The translations under genes and the position numbers were made by a program. Under the pieces are notes generated by a model that worked only from the letters and a program-made list of their open reading frames with translations, was not told the DNA's origin and did no database searches. Source: Amycolatopsis lurida (GTDB taxonomy: Bacteria > Actinomycetota > Actinomycetes > Mycobacteriales > Pseudonocardiaceae). Taken from it: a stretch of 64,000 nt of DNA. This document shows, in pieces, positions 47,030-56,120 of the stretch. Positions within the stretch are counted from its first letter, which is position 1. The number at the start of each line of letters is the position of its first letter. Location of the stretch: assembly GCF_900105055.1 (NCBI RefSeq), contig NZ_FNTA01000004.1:806001-870000 (forward strand), in the 5' to 3' direction.

Positions 47030-48238
47030 CTACGCGGGCGGCAGGAACGCCGGTCTCGCCGCCGGATCGGGTTCGTCGTAGTAGCGGTGGAACACGGCGG
47101 TCTGCCCGCCGGACAGCGGCGGGACTATCCAGCTCCAGTCAGCCCGGCAACGGCGTCCCGCTCGCTCCTCCTTGGCGATATGCGTGAGGAACCGCCGCGA
47201 TTCGGTGTGGTGGTCGGCGACGGTCACGCCCGCCGCGTCGAAGGAGTGCTGGACGGCCAGCGTCAGTTCGACGAGTGCGCGGTCGCGCCACAGGGTGCGT
47301 TCCGATTTAGTCGACAGGCCCATCAGGTCCGCGATCACCGGCAGCAGGTCGTAGCGGTCGGTGTCGGCCAGGTTGCGCGCGCCGATCTCGGTGGCGAGAT
47401 ACCAGCCGTTGAACGGCGCCGCCGGGTAGGTGATCCCGCCGATGACCAGCCGCATGTCGCTGATCGCCGGTACCGCGTGCCAGCGCAGCCCGAGCCCGGC
47501 GAACCAGCGGTGGTCGGGATGGGACAGCGGAACCTCCAGCACGGCGTCTTGCGGCAGCCGGAACAGCCGCAGCTCCCCCGGCTCCGACTCGATGAGCAGC
47601 GGAAGGACGTCGAACGATCCCTTGCGCTCGGGCGGGCGCCAGCCGTGCTCCTGGACGGTCTCGGTGAAGTCGGCGTAGCGCGGATCGCCCAGCACCGAGC
47701 CGTCGCTCAGCCGGTAGCCGGCGTACCGGACGAGCTGGTCGTTGTGGATCTTCGGACCGGGCCCCTCGGGGCCGTCCGGCGCGAACACGGTGATGGTCGG
47801 GCGGATCCGGCCACCCCGGGTCGCCTCCCGCAAGTGGGTGACGCACTCCTCGGCGATGGCGGCGGCCCCGACGACGTCACGGCGGTCCCGCACCTTCAGC
47901 CCCTGCCAGTACAGCCTGCCGATGCACCGGGCGGAATTCCGCCAGGCCACCCGCGCACCGAACTCGACCTCGGCCGTCGTGTGGCGATACGTGCCGGTCG
48001 CGCTTATCTCGGCGCGGACCCGGTCGAGCCGCTCGCGCAGCCGCGCGGGCCCACCGTCCGTCTCGGCGTGGAAGAGCCGGAGGAAGTCCTCCGCTTCGGC
48101 GATGTCCACGCTCCGTTCCCGCGCCGCCGCCTCCGGAGGCAAGCGAGGGATATCCGTCACCCGCATGGAGGCCGTCGCCACCTCGGCTTCCCACTCTCCG
48201 AATTCGACGCCGGCACCGGCGGCGGGAACGATCACCAT
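47030..48238 (-). CDS. nos: Nitric oxide synthase oxygenase
   Basis: The 402-residue protein covers the oxygenase domain of NOS only. The haem thiolate is Cys105 in VAWRNSARCIGRLYW, the arginine-binding Glu is Glu284 in FNGWYLATEIGARN, and the pterin-side HHTESRRFLTHIAKEERAGR segment is present. It oxidises L-arginine to citrulline and NO, with electrons from a separate reductase in bacteria. Start signals are crowded (AGGAGGA immediately before ATG 48238), so the exact first codon is uncertain. It is divergent from the CobW gene. Confidence 0.93.
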   Translation of the reverse strand: MVIVPAAGAGVEFGEWEAEVATASMRVTDIPRLPPEAAARERSVDIAEAEDFLRLFHAETDGGPARLRERLDRVRAEISATGTYRHTTAEVEFGARVAWRNSARCIGRLYWQGLKVRDRRDVVGAAAIAEECVTHLREATRGGRIRPTITVFAPDGPEGPGPKIHNDQLVRYAGYRLSDGSVLGDPRYADFTETVQEHGWRPPERKGSFDVLPLLIESEPGELRLFRLPQDAVLEVPLSHPDHRWFAGLGLRWHAVPAISDMRLVIGGITYPAAPFNGWYLATEIGARNLADTDRYDLLPVIADLMGLSTKSERTLWRDRALVELTLAVQHSFDAAGVTVADHHTESRRFLTHIAKEERAGRRCRADWSWIVPPLSGGQTAVFHRYYDEPDPAARPAFLPPA

Positions 48239-48614
48239 TCCTCCTGCACTCGGAAATGGCCGGAGGGATCATGCCTGATCGGCGAGATGGCCGGGTCCGG
48301 ACCAGACGAAAGACGATACCCCACGGAAAGACGGACACGATCCTCCAAATGGCAGAAGCTTCGCCCCTGGTGACATTTACGCAGCTGGAAAGCTTGCGGA
48401 CGACAATATTTGGAATTGCGTACGACTTCGCGGGATATTCACCGAATTACACCGCGCGAAATGATCACGTCCCGCCAAGATCACTTTATGATCGCCATTA
48501 ATCACTCTTTCGAGCGTATTCGACAGCGAGCCCTTCTGTTCTTTCCCCGTGCCGGTGTATTGGCAGGCTCCCGCCGTCGCTAGAGTGCGGGGAGCTCCGA
48601 CGGAAAGGAAAATC
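48239..48614. other. AT-rich divergent promoter region
   Basis: The gap between nos and the CobW gene is distinctly AT-rich around 48395-48530. It holds the promoters of both; a TAGAGT -10-like hexamer for the CobW gene lies at 48583-48588. A short frame (48256-48501, plus) has no ribosome binding site and is probably not a gene. Confidence 0.5.
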
Positions 48615-49631
48615 GTGGTCGACAGGCGGATTCCGGTCATCCTGGTCGCGGGCTTCCTCGGCTCCGGCAAGACCACCCTGCTCAACCACCTGCTGGCCAA
48701 CCGGCAGGGCGCGCGGATCGGGGTCGTGGTCAACGACTTCGGCAGTATCGCGGTCGACGCGATGGCCGTCTCCGGCCAGGTCGACACCATGATGTCGTTC
48801 GGCAACGGCTGCCTGTGCTGCGCCGTCGACGCGAGCGGCCTCGACGCCATGCTCGCGAAGCTCTCCGAGGCCGAGGCCGGGATCGACGTCATCGTGATCG
48901 AAGCCAGCGGACTCGCCGAACCGCGTGACCTCATCCGCCTGATGATCGCCAGCGAGAACCCCGCCATCGCCTACGGCGGCCTCGTCGAGCTCGTCGACGC
49001 CGCCGAATTCGAGGCGACCAGGAAGCGGCACCCGGAGCTGGACGAGCACCTCGGGTTCGCCGATCTGGTCGTGCTCAACAAGACCGACCGGGCCGACGAG
49101 GACACGCTGGCCAAACTGCGCGGCACGATCGACGAGGTCGCGCCCGGCACGCCGGTGATCGCGACCTCCCATGGCCGGATCGACCCCACCCTGTTCTTCG
49201 ACGCCCGGCCGCGCGAACGGGTGGGCCAGCTGTCGTTCGACGACCTCCGCGAGGAGGAGCACGACCACGAGCACCATTTCCACACCGCGTACGACAGCGT
49301 CGCCTTCACCAGCGAACGGCCGCTGGACCCGCGACGGCTGATGGACTTCCTCGAACAGCGCCCCGGCGGGCTCTACCGGATCAAGGGTTTCCTCGACTTC
49401 GGCCCGAACGGCTCGCGGTCCCGGTTCGGGCTGCACACCGTCGGCTCCTTCATCCAGCTGGACCGGTCGGCGTGGCCCGCCGGCCTGCCGCGCCGGAGCG
49501 AACTGGTGCTGATCGGCTCGGGGATCGACACCGAGGCCGTCACCGCGCGCCTCGAGGAATGCGTCGCGGACGATCCCGGCGCCGTCGACGATCGGGGCAT
49601 GTTGCGCGTGCTGCGGTTCATTCAGGACTGA
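48615..49631 (+). CDS. CobW/COG0523 family GTP-binding metallochaperone
   Basis: The 338-residue GTPase has Walker A GFLGSGKTTL (about residues 14-23), the CxCC metal motif in GNGCLCCAV, NKTD as the guanine motif (VVLNKTDRAD) and a His-rich loop EEEHDHEHHFH before the C-terminal CobW_C domain (FLEQRPGGLYRIKGFLDF). Members insert Zn, Co or other metals into client proteins. GTG 48615 with AAAGGAAAATC upstream is preferred over the start at 48549. No zinc-uptake genes are adjacent, so the metal is undetermined. Confidence 0.9.
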   Translation: MVDRRIPVILVAGFLGSGKTTLLNHLLANRQGARIGVVVNDFGSIAVDAMAVSGQVDTMMSFGNGCLCCAVDASGLDAMLAKLSEAEAGIDVIVIEASGLAEPRDLIRLMIASENPAIAYGGLVELVDAAEFEATRKRHPELDEHLGFADLVVLNKTDRADEDTLAKLRGTIDEVAPGTPVIATSHGRIDPTLFFDARPRERVGQLSFDDLREEEHDHEHHFHTAYDSVAFTSERPLDPRRLMDFLEQRPGGLYRIKGFLDFGPNGSRSRFGLHTVGSFIQLDRSAWPAGLPRRSELVLIGSGIDTEAVTARLEECVADDPGAVDDRGMLRVLRFIQD

Positions 49632-49651
49632 CACGCCGAGCCCACCGGTCG

Positions 49652-49793
49652 ATCTCGCGTGTCCAGGGCCGCATCTCACGTGATCGGAGGCGTAACTCGC
49701 GTGTCTGGAGGCGTAACTCAGCACCGGGGCGAGTTACGCCGCCGAGCACGCGAGTTACGTCCCCGAGCACGCGAGTTACGTCCCCGAGTACGC
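49652..49793. repeat. Inverted array of 21-bp units (3 + 3), second copy
   Basis: Units of exactly 21 bp at 49652-49672, 49673-49693 and 49694-49714 share CTCGCGTG/CTCACGTG near their start. After a 16-bp spacer, inverted units follow at 49731-49751, 49752-49772 and 49773-49793 with GAGTTACG and a final CACGC-type end. The design (three units, short spacer, three inverted units, 21-bp period) matches the array at 9535-9693 but the unit sequence differs. Confidence 0.82.
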
Positions 49794-49919
49794 GTGTCCG
49801 GACCGGACGTGCCTTGACACGCCGAAAGACCGAAATACCGGGAATCGCGGCGAGCCTCGTTGACACTGACCTGCGGAAGGAATCTCGAGCTGGACCACCT
49901 GTATCGGGAGGACAGTTCC

Positions 49920-50186
49920 ATGACGAACACCGCCGGACGCTGGTACCTGGTCGGCGCGCTGCCGGAGGACTCTCCCGCCGCGCATCTGATGACCCGCTCC
50001 GAAGACCTCCGCTACCGGCGTTCCGCCTGCGGGGACAAGGAATCCCGGCTGTGGACGCCGGTGGACCTCACCACGACCGACGTCGCCCCGTGCCCCCGCT
50101 GCGCCGCGACCCTCCCCGGCCACCGGTCCAGCCGCAAGGCCGTGACCGCCGCGAACACGCAACTCGCTTTCGACTTACCGCTCTGA
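49920..50186 (+). CDS. Small hypothetical protein with Cys motif, 88 aa
   Basis: A small soluble protein (MTNTAGRWYLVGALPEDSPAAHLMTRSEDLRYRRSAC...) with Cys36 and a CPRC pair, which could form a zinc site. I do not recognise the family. The ATG at 49920 has GGGAGGACAG with good spacing. The next upstream element is the 21-bp array. Confidence 0.62.
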   Translation: MTNTAGRWYLVGALPEDSPAAHLMTRSEDLRYRRSACGDKESRLWTPVDLTTTDVAPCPRCAATLPGHRSSRKAVTAANTQLAFDLPL

Positions 50187-50203
50187 CCCCCGCATTCAGA
50201 GGA

Positions 50204-51211
50204 CTAAACGCCGTCTTTCTTGGCCCTGCTCGGCGCGACCCGGGGCGGCTCGTTCGGCATCTTCGGGTAGACGGGCGGCCAGGGCGCGTCCATCAGCCCG
50301 TCTTCCATGTCCTTCCTGGACATTTCGAGCAGCGGCTCGATCGACTGGGGTTCCGTTCCCGCCCAAGGGTCTCCGCGTTCGGCGAGCAGAGCGGGCACAG
50401 TGGACAGTGTGAGCTTGTCCGGCTCGACGGTCTCCAGTTCGTCCCAGCCGATCGGCGTCGACACCTGCCCCCCGACCCGCGGGCGCACGCACCACGCGCC
50501 GAACACCGTCCGGTGCGGCGCGTTCTGATTGAAGTCGACGAACACTCGGGAGCCGCGTTCTTCCTTCCACCACTGCGCCGTCATCTCCGCCGGGTGGCGG
50601 CGTTCGAGTTCACGGGCGAGCGCGACGGCGGCCGCGCGGACCTCGTAGCCGTCCCATCTCGGTTCCAGCGGCACATAGAGATGCAGGCCGCGCGAGCCCG
50701 AGGTCTTCAGCTGCGAGGTGATACCCAGTTCCTCGAGCAACGCCTTCGCCAGGACGGCGCCGTGCCGCAGTTCGGGGAACCCGATCCCGGGCGACGGGTC
50801 GAGGTCGATGCGGAGCTGGTCGCTGATGTCCAGCGAGTCGGCCCGGTTCGGCCAGACGTGGAAACCGAGGCAGCCCTGGTTCACCGCCCAGATGATGTGC
50901 GCGAGGTCCTTCGCCACGAGGGTGTCCGACGTGGTCCCGTTCGGGGTGGACACCACCGTCGTGGTCAGCCAACCGGGCGCGTTCTTCGGGACCCTCTTCT
51001 GGAACCACGACTTCCCGCCCGCGCCGTCGGGGTAGCGTTCCAGCAGCAGGGGCCTGCCGCCGAGCTGCGCCAGCAGCGGCACCGAGACCGCGCGGTAGTA
51101 CTCGACGAGGTCCAATTTGGTCTCGCCGTGCTCCGGGAAGTAGACCTTGCCCGGATTGGACACCGTGAACTCGACGCCGTCGAGGTCCAGCGTGACCGGC
51201 TCTGCCTTCAT
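50204..51211 (-). CDS. LigD-type NHEJ primase/polymerase domain protein
   Basis: The 335-residue protein matches the polymerase (PolDom) part of LigD: KVYFPEHGETKLDLVEYYRAV, GFHVWPNRA, the catalytic LRIDLDPSPG, TSGSRGLHLYVPL and VFVDFNQNA. It fills gaps and adds nucleotides at double-strand breaks. Its ATG overlaps the ligase stop by 4 bp (ATGA), so pol and ligase are made together as separate chains. No Ku gene and no 3'-phosphoesterase domain are in the window. Confidence 0.9.
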   Translation of the reverse strand: MKAEPVTLDLDGVEFTVSNPGKVYFPEHGETKLDLVEYYRAVSVPLLAQLGGRPLLLERYPDGAGGKSWFQKRVPKNAPGWLTTTVVSTPNGTTSDTLVAKDLAHIIWAVNQGCLGFHVWPNRADSLDISDQLRIDLDPSPGIGFPELRHGAVLAKALLEELGITSQLKTSGSRGLHLYVPLEPRWDGYEVRAAAVALARELERRHPAEMTAQWWKEERGSRVFVDFNQNAPHRTVFGAWCVRPRVGGQVSTPIGWDELETVEPDKLTLSTVPALLAERGDPWAGTEPQSIEPLLEMSRKDMEDGLMDAPWPPVYPKMPNEPPRVAPSRAKKDGV

Positions 51212-52287
51212 GTTTCCCCCAGCTCGGTGAACAAGGTGGCCAGCTCGGCGGGCGGGACCTCTTCGAGCTGCGCATACGTGCACGAGGCGGGTTCGCGGTC
51301 GGGGCGGAAGCGCACGAGCCTCCCACCGTGGCGGAACCTCGTGCCCTCGACGTGTTCGTAGCGGACTTCGGCGACCCATTCGATGCGGAGCGGCTCCCAG
51401 CTCAGGTCCTTCTGCGGCGCCCACCGGCTGCCCGCCCCCGGCATGCGGCCGCCCGCCTCCTCGTGGGTCTCGGCCCACTCACGCCACGGATGGTTCTCCA
51501 GCGCGTTCTCCCGCAGCGGCGCGAGCTCGTCCACCAGCTCTCGACGCCTCGCGGCGGTGAAACTGCTGGCCACGCCCACACTGTGCAGGACGCCTTCGTC
51601 GTTGTAGAGCCCGAGCAGCAGCGAACCGACGCCTACACCGTCCTTGTGCCATCGAAACCCGGCGACGACGCAGTCCGCCGTCCGCTGGTGCTTGACCTTC
51701 CACATCACCCGCTTGTCCTGTTCGTACGGCGCGTCGGCGGGCTTGGCCATCACGCCGTCGAAGCCGGCGCCCTCGAACCGGGTGAACCAGTCCTGGGCGA
51801 CGTCGGGATCCTCGGACAGCGGGGTCAGGTGGACCCGGGCGAACTTCGTGTCGACGACGCTTTCGAGCAGCTTCCGCCGCTCCCCGAACGGTTCGGGCGT
51901 CAGATCCCGGTCGTCCAGCGCGAGCAGGTCGAACACCACGAAGCTGGCGGGCGTCTCCTCGGCCAGTTTGTTCACCCGGGACGCCGCCGGGTGCAGGCGC
52001 AGCTGCAGCGTCTCGAAGTCGAGACCGCCCTCGGTGACCAGCACGATCTCGCCGTCGACGACGCAGCGCTCGGGCAGCGCGTCCTTGAGCAGATCGACCA
52101 GCTCGGGAAAGAACCTCGTCAGTGGCCTGTCGTTGCGCGAGCCCAGCACGACCTCGTCGCCGTCGCGGAACACCACGCAACGGAAGCCGTCCCACTTCGG
52201 CTCGTACAGCAGCCCCGGTGTGCGGGGCAGTTCGTGCACGGCCTTGGCCAGCATCGGCTTGACGGGTGGCATCACGGGCAGTTCCAC
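51208..52287 (-). CDS. ATP-dependent DNA ligase (LigD-type ligase domain)
   Basis: The 359-residue ligase has the adenylation Lys in YEPKWDGFRC (motif I), DGEIVL (motif III), FDGVMAK (motif IV), VMWKVKHQRTADCVVAGFRW (motif V) and an OB domain to about residue 345. It seals DNA ends in NHEJ-type repair. The GTG at 52287 is preferred (MELP-like family start); TTG 52317 and GTG 52311 are in frame. It is followed by the polymerase gene with an ATGA overlap. Confidence 0.88.
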   Translation of the reverse strand: MELPVMPPVKPMLAKAVHELPRTPGLLYEPKWDGFRCVVFRDGDEVVLGSRNDRPLTRFFPELVDLLKDALPERCVVDGEIVLVTEGGLDFETLQLRLHPAASRVNKLAEETPASFVVFDLLALDDRDLTPEPFGERRKLLESVVDTKFARVHLTPLSEDPDVAQDWFTRFEGAGFDGVMAKPADAPYEQDKRVMWKVKHQRTADCVVAGFRWHKDGVGVGSLLLGLYNDEGVLHSVGVASSFTAARRRELVDELAPLRENALENHPWREWAETHEEAGGRMPGAGSRWAPQKDLSWEPLRIEWVAEVRYEHVEGTRFRHGGRLVRFRPDREPASCTYAQLEEVPPAELATLFTELGET

Positions 52288-52327
52288 GAGGCCGATCCTA
52301 GGCCGCGTCACCGACAAAAGCGCGGCA

Positions 52328-53470
52328 TCAGAGCTCGGCCAGGAGGAGCCCGCTCCGCGGTTTGGGCGTGAAATAGGTGGCCTTCCTCGGCATCCGCGAT
52401 CCGGCCGCGTGCACGGCGAGCACCTCCGCGTACGGGACCGGGGCCAGCAGGAATACCGCGTCGGCGTCTTCGGGCACCGGCGTGCCCGGCAGCAGAGGGC
52501 GCACGCTCGGACCTTCCGGATCGACGCCGAGCACGCCGCGGATCAGCTCCTGCTCCACCACCGCGTGGTCACCGCCCGCCTTGCCGAGCGTCACCCGGAA
52601 CGCCGACCCGCCCGCCAGCACGGTCACCTCACCCGGTTCTGCGGGCGGCCCCGGCGGACCGGGGTGGACGTCGAACCCCGCCTCCGTCCATCGCCGGACC
52701 AGGGTGGCCGGGTCGAGGCCGGTGCCGGCGAGCACCCGGTGGATGGGCCCGATCCGCAGCCCGGGCCCACCGGTGACCAGCGCGAGCAACGCGCCGCGCC
52801 CCGAGGCCGCGGCGGCCGCGACCCGGTGATTGCCATCCGCGACCAGGAGATCCAGCTCGTCCAGCGCCGCCAGCAGTTCGTCCTGGGCCGGCCCGGGTCC
52901 GGCGAGCCACAGTTCGTGCTTTCGCCCCGGGCCGTCCACTGTGGACAGGCTCGGCACCTGCCCCCGGCAGAACCGCTCGATCAGCGCGGTCAGCTCCCGG
53001 CCGCCGGTCGCGGGGACCAGCATCGCGGCACTGGTCGCGACACCGAGCCCGGCGAGCATCGCGGCCCGCTCCGCGACGACGTCCGGATAGACGTCTTCGG
53101 TGTGCCGCACCCGGGTCACCCCGTCGTCCCGGACCGCGGCCGGATCGACCAGGCACAGCACGCCCAGCGCGACCCCGTCCGGCCCGTCGATGCGATACGG
53201 CGCGACAACGTCGGCGACCGGGCGATAGTGCCGCTCCCGGATCCGCTCGAACGTCGCCCTGGCCTGCGGCAACGCCGCCTCGATCGAGAGGCCGCCCGCC
53301 AGCGCGGCCGGGGTTCTCGCCGGATGCTGGACCGCCAGCAGGCTGTCGCCGTGCGCCCCGGCGAGCGCGGCCTCGACCCGGCCCGGGTCGGCGAACTCGT
53401 CGACGTCGGGCCCCGGGACGCTGTCGCGGACGGCCCAGCCACGGCCGATCGGGCGGATCCAGGTGCTCAT
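52328..53470 (-). CDS. DUF1015 family protein
   Basis: The 380-residue protein fits DUF1015, a soluble family of unknown role: IRPIGRGWAVR at the N-terminus, GDSLLAVQHP, RHYRPVADVVAPY, LLVADGNHRVAAAAAS and a final PRKATYFTPKPRSGLLLAEL. The ATG 53470 is used. It precedes the ligase gene by 40 bp on the same strand, but there is no reason to link it to DNA repair other than position. Confidence 0.85.
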   Translation of the reverse strand: MSTWIRPIGRGWAVRDSVPGPDVDEFADPGRVEAALAGAHGDSLLAVQHPARTPAALAGGLSIEAALPQARATFERIRERHYRPVADVVAPYRIDGPDGVALGVLCLVDPAAVRDDGVTRVRHTEDVYPDVVAERAAMLAGLGVATSAAMLVPATGGRELTALIERFCRGQVPSLSTVDGPGRKHELWLAGPGPAQDELLAALDELDLLVADGNHRVAAAAASGRGALLALVTGGPGLRIGPIHRVLAGTGLDPATLVRRWTEAGFDVHPGPPGPPAEPGEVTVLAGGSAFRVTLGKAGGDHAVVEQELIRGVLGVDPEGPSVRPLLPGTPVPEDADAVFLLAPVPYAEVLAVHAAGSRMPRKATYFTPKPRSGLLLAEL

Positions 53471-53590
53471 CCGATCCATTTTGCGGGATAGCTCACGGAA
53501 AAAATCGGTCCCATGACCGGGTGTCTCCATGGAATGCTTACCGATGCGAAGTAGTTGACGTCGTTCATGAGCCCGAGGAGACCGCCACAG

Positions 53591-55111
53591 ATGACGACCC
53601 CGGCCCCGGTCACCGCGAAGGAAGGGGTCGGCTTCCGGTCCGAACGCGGCCCCGTCCTGATCGCCGTGATGCTGTGTTCCGGTCTGATCGCGCTGGACTC
53701 GACCATCATCGCCACGGCGGTGCCCTCGGTGGTCGCCGATCTGGGCGGGTTCTCGCAGTTCCCGTGGCTGTTCTCGATCTATCTGCTGACCCAGGCGGTC
53801 ACCGTCCCGCTGTACGGCAAGTTCGCCGACGTCCTCGGCAGGCGGCCGGTGATGTTCTTCGGGATCGCGGCGTTCCTGGTGGGCTCGGTGCTCTGCGGCG
53901 CGGCCTGGAGCATGCCGGTGCTGATCGCGGCCCGCGCGGTGCAGGGCATCGGCGCGGGCGCCATCCAGCCGATCGCGCTGACCATGGTCGGCGACATGTA
54001 CACGGTCGAGGAACGCGCCAGGGTGCAGGGCTATCTCGCCAGCGTGTGGGCCATTTCGTCGGTGGTCGGGCCGACGCTGGGCGGCGTGTTCGCCGAGTAC
54101 CTCGACTGGCGCTGGATCTTCTTCATCAACCTGCCGCTCGGCGCGCTGGCGGCGTGGATGCTGTTCCGGAACTTCCGCGAACGCGTCGAACGCCGTTCGC
54201 ACCGCATCGACTACCTCGGCGCAACGCTGCTCACCCTCGGCTGCTCGCTGCTGATCCTCGGCCTTCTGGAGGGCGGGGTCGCCTGGGGCTGGGCGTCCGC
54301 GCCGAGCCTGGCGATCTTCGGCGGCGCGGTGGTGCTGCTGGTGGCGTTCGTGTTCGTGGAACGCAAGGCCGACGAGCCGGTGCTGCCGCTGTGGATCTTC
54401 ACCAAACGGACCCTGATCGGCGGGAACCTGATCGCCGTCGTGGTCGGCATGCTGCTGATGGGCCTCACCTCGTATCTGCCGACCTTCTCCCAAGGCGTGC
54501 TCGGCACCGGCGCGCTCGTCGCCGGATTCGCGCTGGCGGCGCTGACCGTCGGCTGGCCGATCTCGGCGTCGCTGGCGGGCCGGGTCTACATGCGCATCGG
54601 ATTCCGGGACACCGCGCTGATCGGCAGCGGGATCGTCATCGCGGGCGCGGCGCTCACGGTGTTCCTGACGGCGGGGTCGTCGATCTGGCTGGCGGCCTCG
54701 GCCGCGTTCGTCCTCGGGCTGGGGCTGGGCCTGGCGTCGAGCCCGACCCTCATCGCCGTGCAGTCCACGATCGGGTGGGAACGCCGCGGCGTCGTCACCG
54801 CGACGAATATGTTCAGCCGGTCGCTGGGCAGCGCCGTGGGCGTGGCGATCTTCGGCGCGATCGCGAACGCCACGCTGGCGAGCCGCTTCGCCAACCCGCC
54901 CGAAGGGGTCACCGGCCTGCCGTCCGGGGTCGACGCGACCAGTGTCGTCCTGGAGGGCCACGGCCCGGACACCCCGACGACGACGTTCGTGCGCGGCGCC
55001 CTCGCGGACGCCACGCACCACGTCTTCCTGGCGATGCTGGTGGTCGCCGTGCTCAGCGTCGGCGCGCTGCTGCTGATGCCGCGGCGGACCGAAGAGCTGA
55101 AGTTCGACTAG
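53591..55111 (+). CDS. MFS transporter, DHA2 (EmrB/QacA) family
   Basis: A 506-residue protein with fourteen expected membrane segments and the DHA2 hallmarks LDSTIIATAVPSVVADLGG in segment 1, GKFADVLGRRPVMFF in loop 2-3 and SVVGPTLGGVFAEYLDWRWIFFINLPLG in segment 5. It exports drugs or other hydrophobic compounds by proton antiport. ATG 53591 is preferred; ATG 53567 and 53555 are in frame. It overlaps the LLM gene by 4 bp at the stop codons. Confidence 0.92.
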   Translation: MTTPAPVTAKEGVGFRSERGPVLIAVMLCSGLIALDSTIIATAVPSVVADLGGFSQFPWLFSIYLLTQAVTVPLYGKFADVLGRRPVMFFGIAAFLVGSVLCGAAWSMPVLIAARAVQGIGAGAIQPIALTMVGDMYTVEERARVQGYLASVWAISSVVGPTLGGVFAEYLDWRWIFFINLPLGALAAWMLFRNFRERVERRSHRIDYLGATLLTLGCSLLILGLLEGGVAWGWASAPSLAIFGGAVVLLVAFVFVERKADEPVLPLWIFTKRTLIGGNLIAVVVGMLLMGLTSYLPTFSQGVLGTGALVAGFALAALTVGWPISASLAGRVYMRIGFRDTALIGSGIVIAGAALTVFLTAGSSIWLAASAAFVLGLGLGLASSPTLIAVQSTIGWERRGVVTATNMFSRSLGSAVGVAIFGAIANATLASRFANPPEGVTGLPSGVDATSVVLEGHGPDTPTTTFVRGALADATHHVFLAMLVVAVLSVGALLLMPRRTEELKFD

Positions 55112-55998
55112 TTCTGCAGCGGCACGGCGTGCTCGACGAAGTTCTCGACGAACCGCTCGATCGGCTCCGGCCCGGCCGGGTACAGCACGAACTTGCTCAG
55201 CCCGGCGTCGACGTACTCGGCGAGCAGGTCGCGGGCGGCGCTCCAGCTGCCCGCGATCAGCCGGGACGGGTCCGCGTCGGACCTGGCCGCGATCGAAGCC
55301 GCGAGCGCGTCCGGGATCCCGTCCTCCGCGACGATGAGGCCGATGCCGAAATGGTCGGCCTCGATCTCCCGGTCCGCCTCGGCCGCGGCCTCCTGGATCG
55401 CCTCGCGGCCGGCACGCGCCTCTTCCGGTGTGAGGAAACTGGCCAGCCAGCCGTCCGCGAGCCTGCCGACCCGCCGCAGCGCGCCCGGCGCCTTCCCGCC
55501 GAGCCAGAGGTCGAGCCGCTTGACCGGGCGCATGCCGAGACCCGTGCCCTCGACGCGGAAGAACTCGCCGTGGAAAGTCACCTCTTCCTGCTCCAGCAAG
55601 GCCCTGATCAGCCGCAACGACTCGTCGAACACCGCGGCGCGGCGGCCCTGCGGCACCGGGAACAACGGCAGTTCCGCGTCGCGCGCGGGCTTCAGCCCGA
55701 AGACCGGCAGGACTCGTTTCGGCGCGAGCGCGGCGAGAGAGGCGAGTTGTTTGGCGACCAGGACCGGGTCACGGCCGGGCAGCACCATCACCCCGGTGCC
55801 GACCTTCAGTTTCGTGGTGCGGGCGAGCGCGTGCGTCAGCCCGACGATCGGGTCGATCCTCGGCGAGTACACCGCTTCAGGCAGCCAGAGTGAATCGACG
55901 CCCGCCCGCTCCAGCAGATCGACCGCGGCGCCGAACTCCTCCGGTGCCGTCCCGGTCCCCAGCCCGGCACCGATCCTGATCTTCAGGTCCTCCGCCAC
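55108..55998 (-). CDS. LLM-class F420-dependent oxidoreductase
   Basis: The 296-residue protein is a bacterial luciferase-like TIM barrel: IRIGAGLGTGTAPEEF, DSLWLPEAVYSPRIDPIVGL, KLKVGTGVMVLPGRDPVLVAKQLASL, PVFGLKPA and LWLGGKAPGALRRVGRLADGWL. It should bind F420 or FMN; F420 is more likely here given fgd at 537. Substrate unknown. The GTG at 55998 has GGGAG 5 nt upstream. It is convergent with the DHA2 pump, divergent from the thioesterase. Confidence 0.85.
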   Translation of the reverse strand: MAEDLKIRIGAGLGTGTAPEEFGAAVDLLERAGVDSLWLPEAVYSPRIDPIVGLTHALARTTKLKVGTGVMVLPGRDPVLVAKQLASLAALAPKRVLPVFGLKPARDAELPLFPVPQGRRAAVFDESLRLIRALLEQEEVTFHGEFFRVEGTGLGMRPVKRLDLWLGGKAPGALRRVGRLADGWLASFLTPEEARAGREAIQEAAAEADREIEADHFGIGLIVAEDGIPDALAASIAARSDADPSRLIAGSWSAARDLLAEYVDAGLSKFVLYPAGPEPIERFVENFVEHAVPLQN

Positions 55999-56120
55999 AC
56001 TTGCTCCCTTCCCGTGTTCCCACCGTGAACAACCCCGCACAAGCATGGACTCATTCCACGAATCCCCCGTACATTCCACTGTCGTGCGGGCCGTTCCCGC
56101 GCGGATTGGGGGATCTTCCG

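Noticed and set aside
45428..48373. 981-codon open frame on the plus strand
   Set aside because: Antisense of the hypothetical, DUF1905, flavodoxin and NOS genes, all of which are recognisable or have good start signals.
48256..48501. 81-codon plus-strand frame in the nos/CobW divergent gap
   Set aside because: No ribosome binding site, AT-rich composition and it fills the promoter region of both flanking genes.
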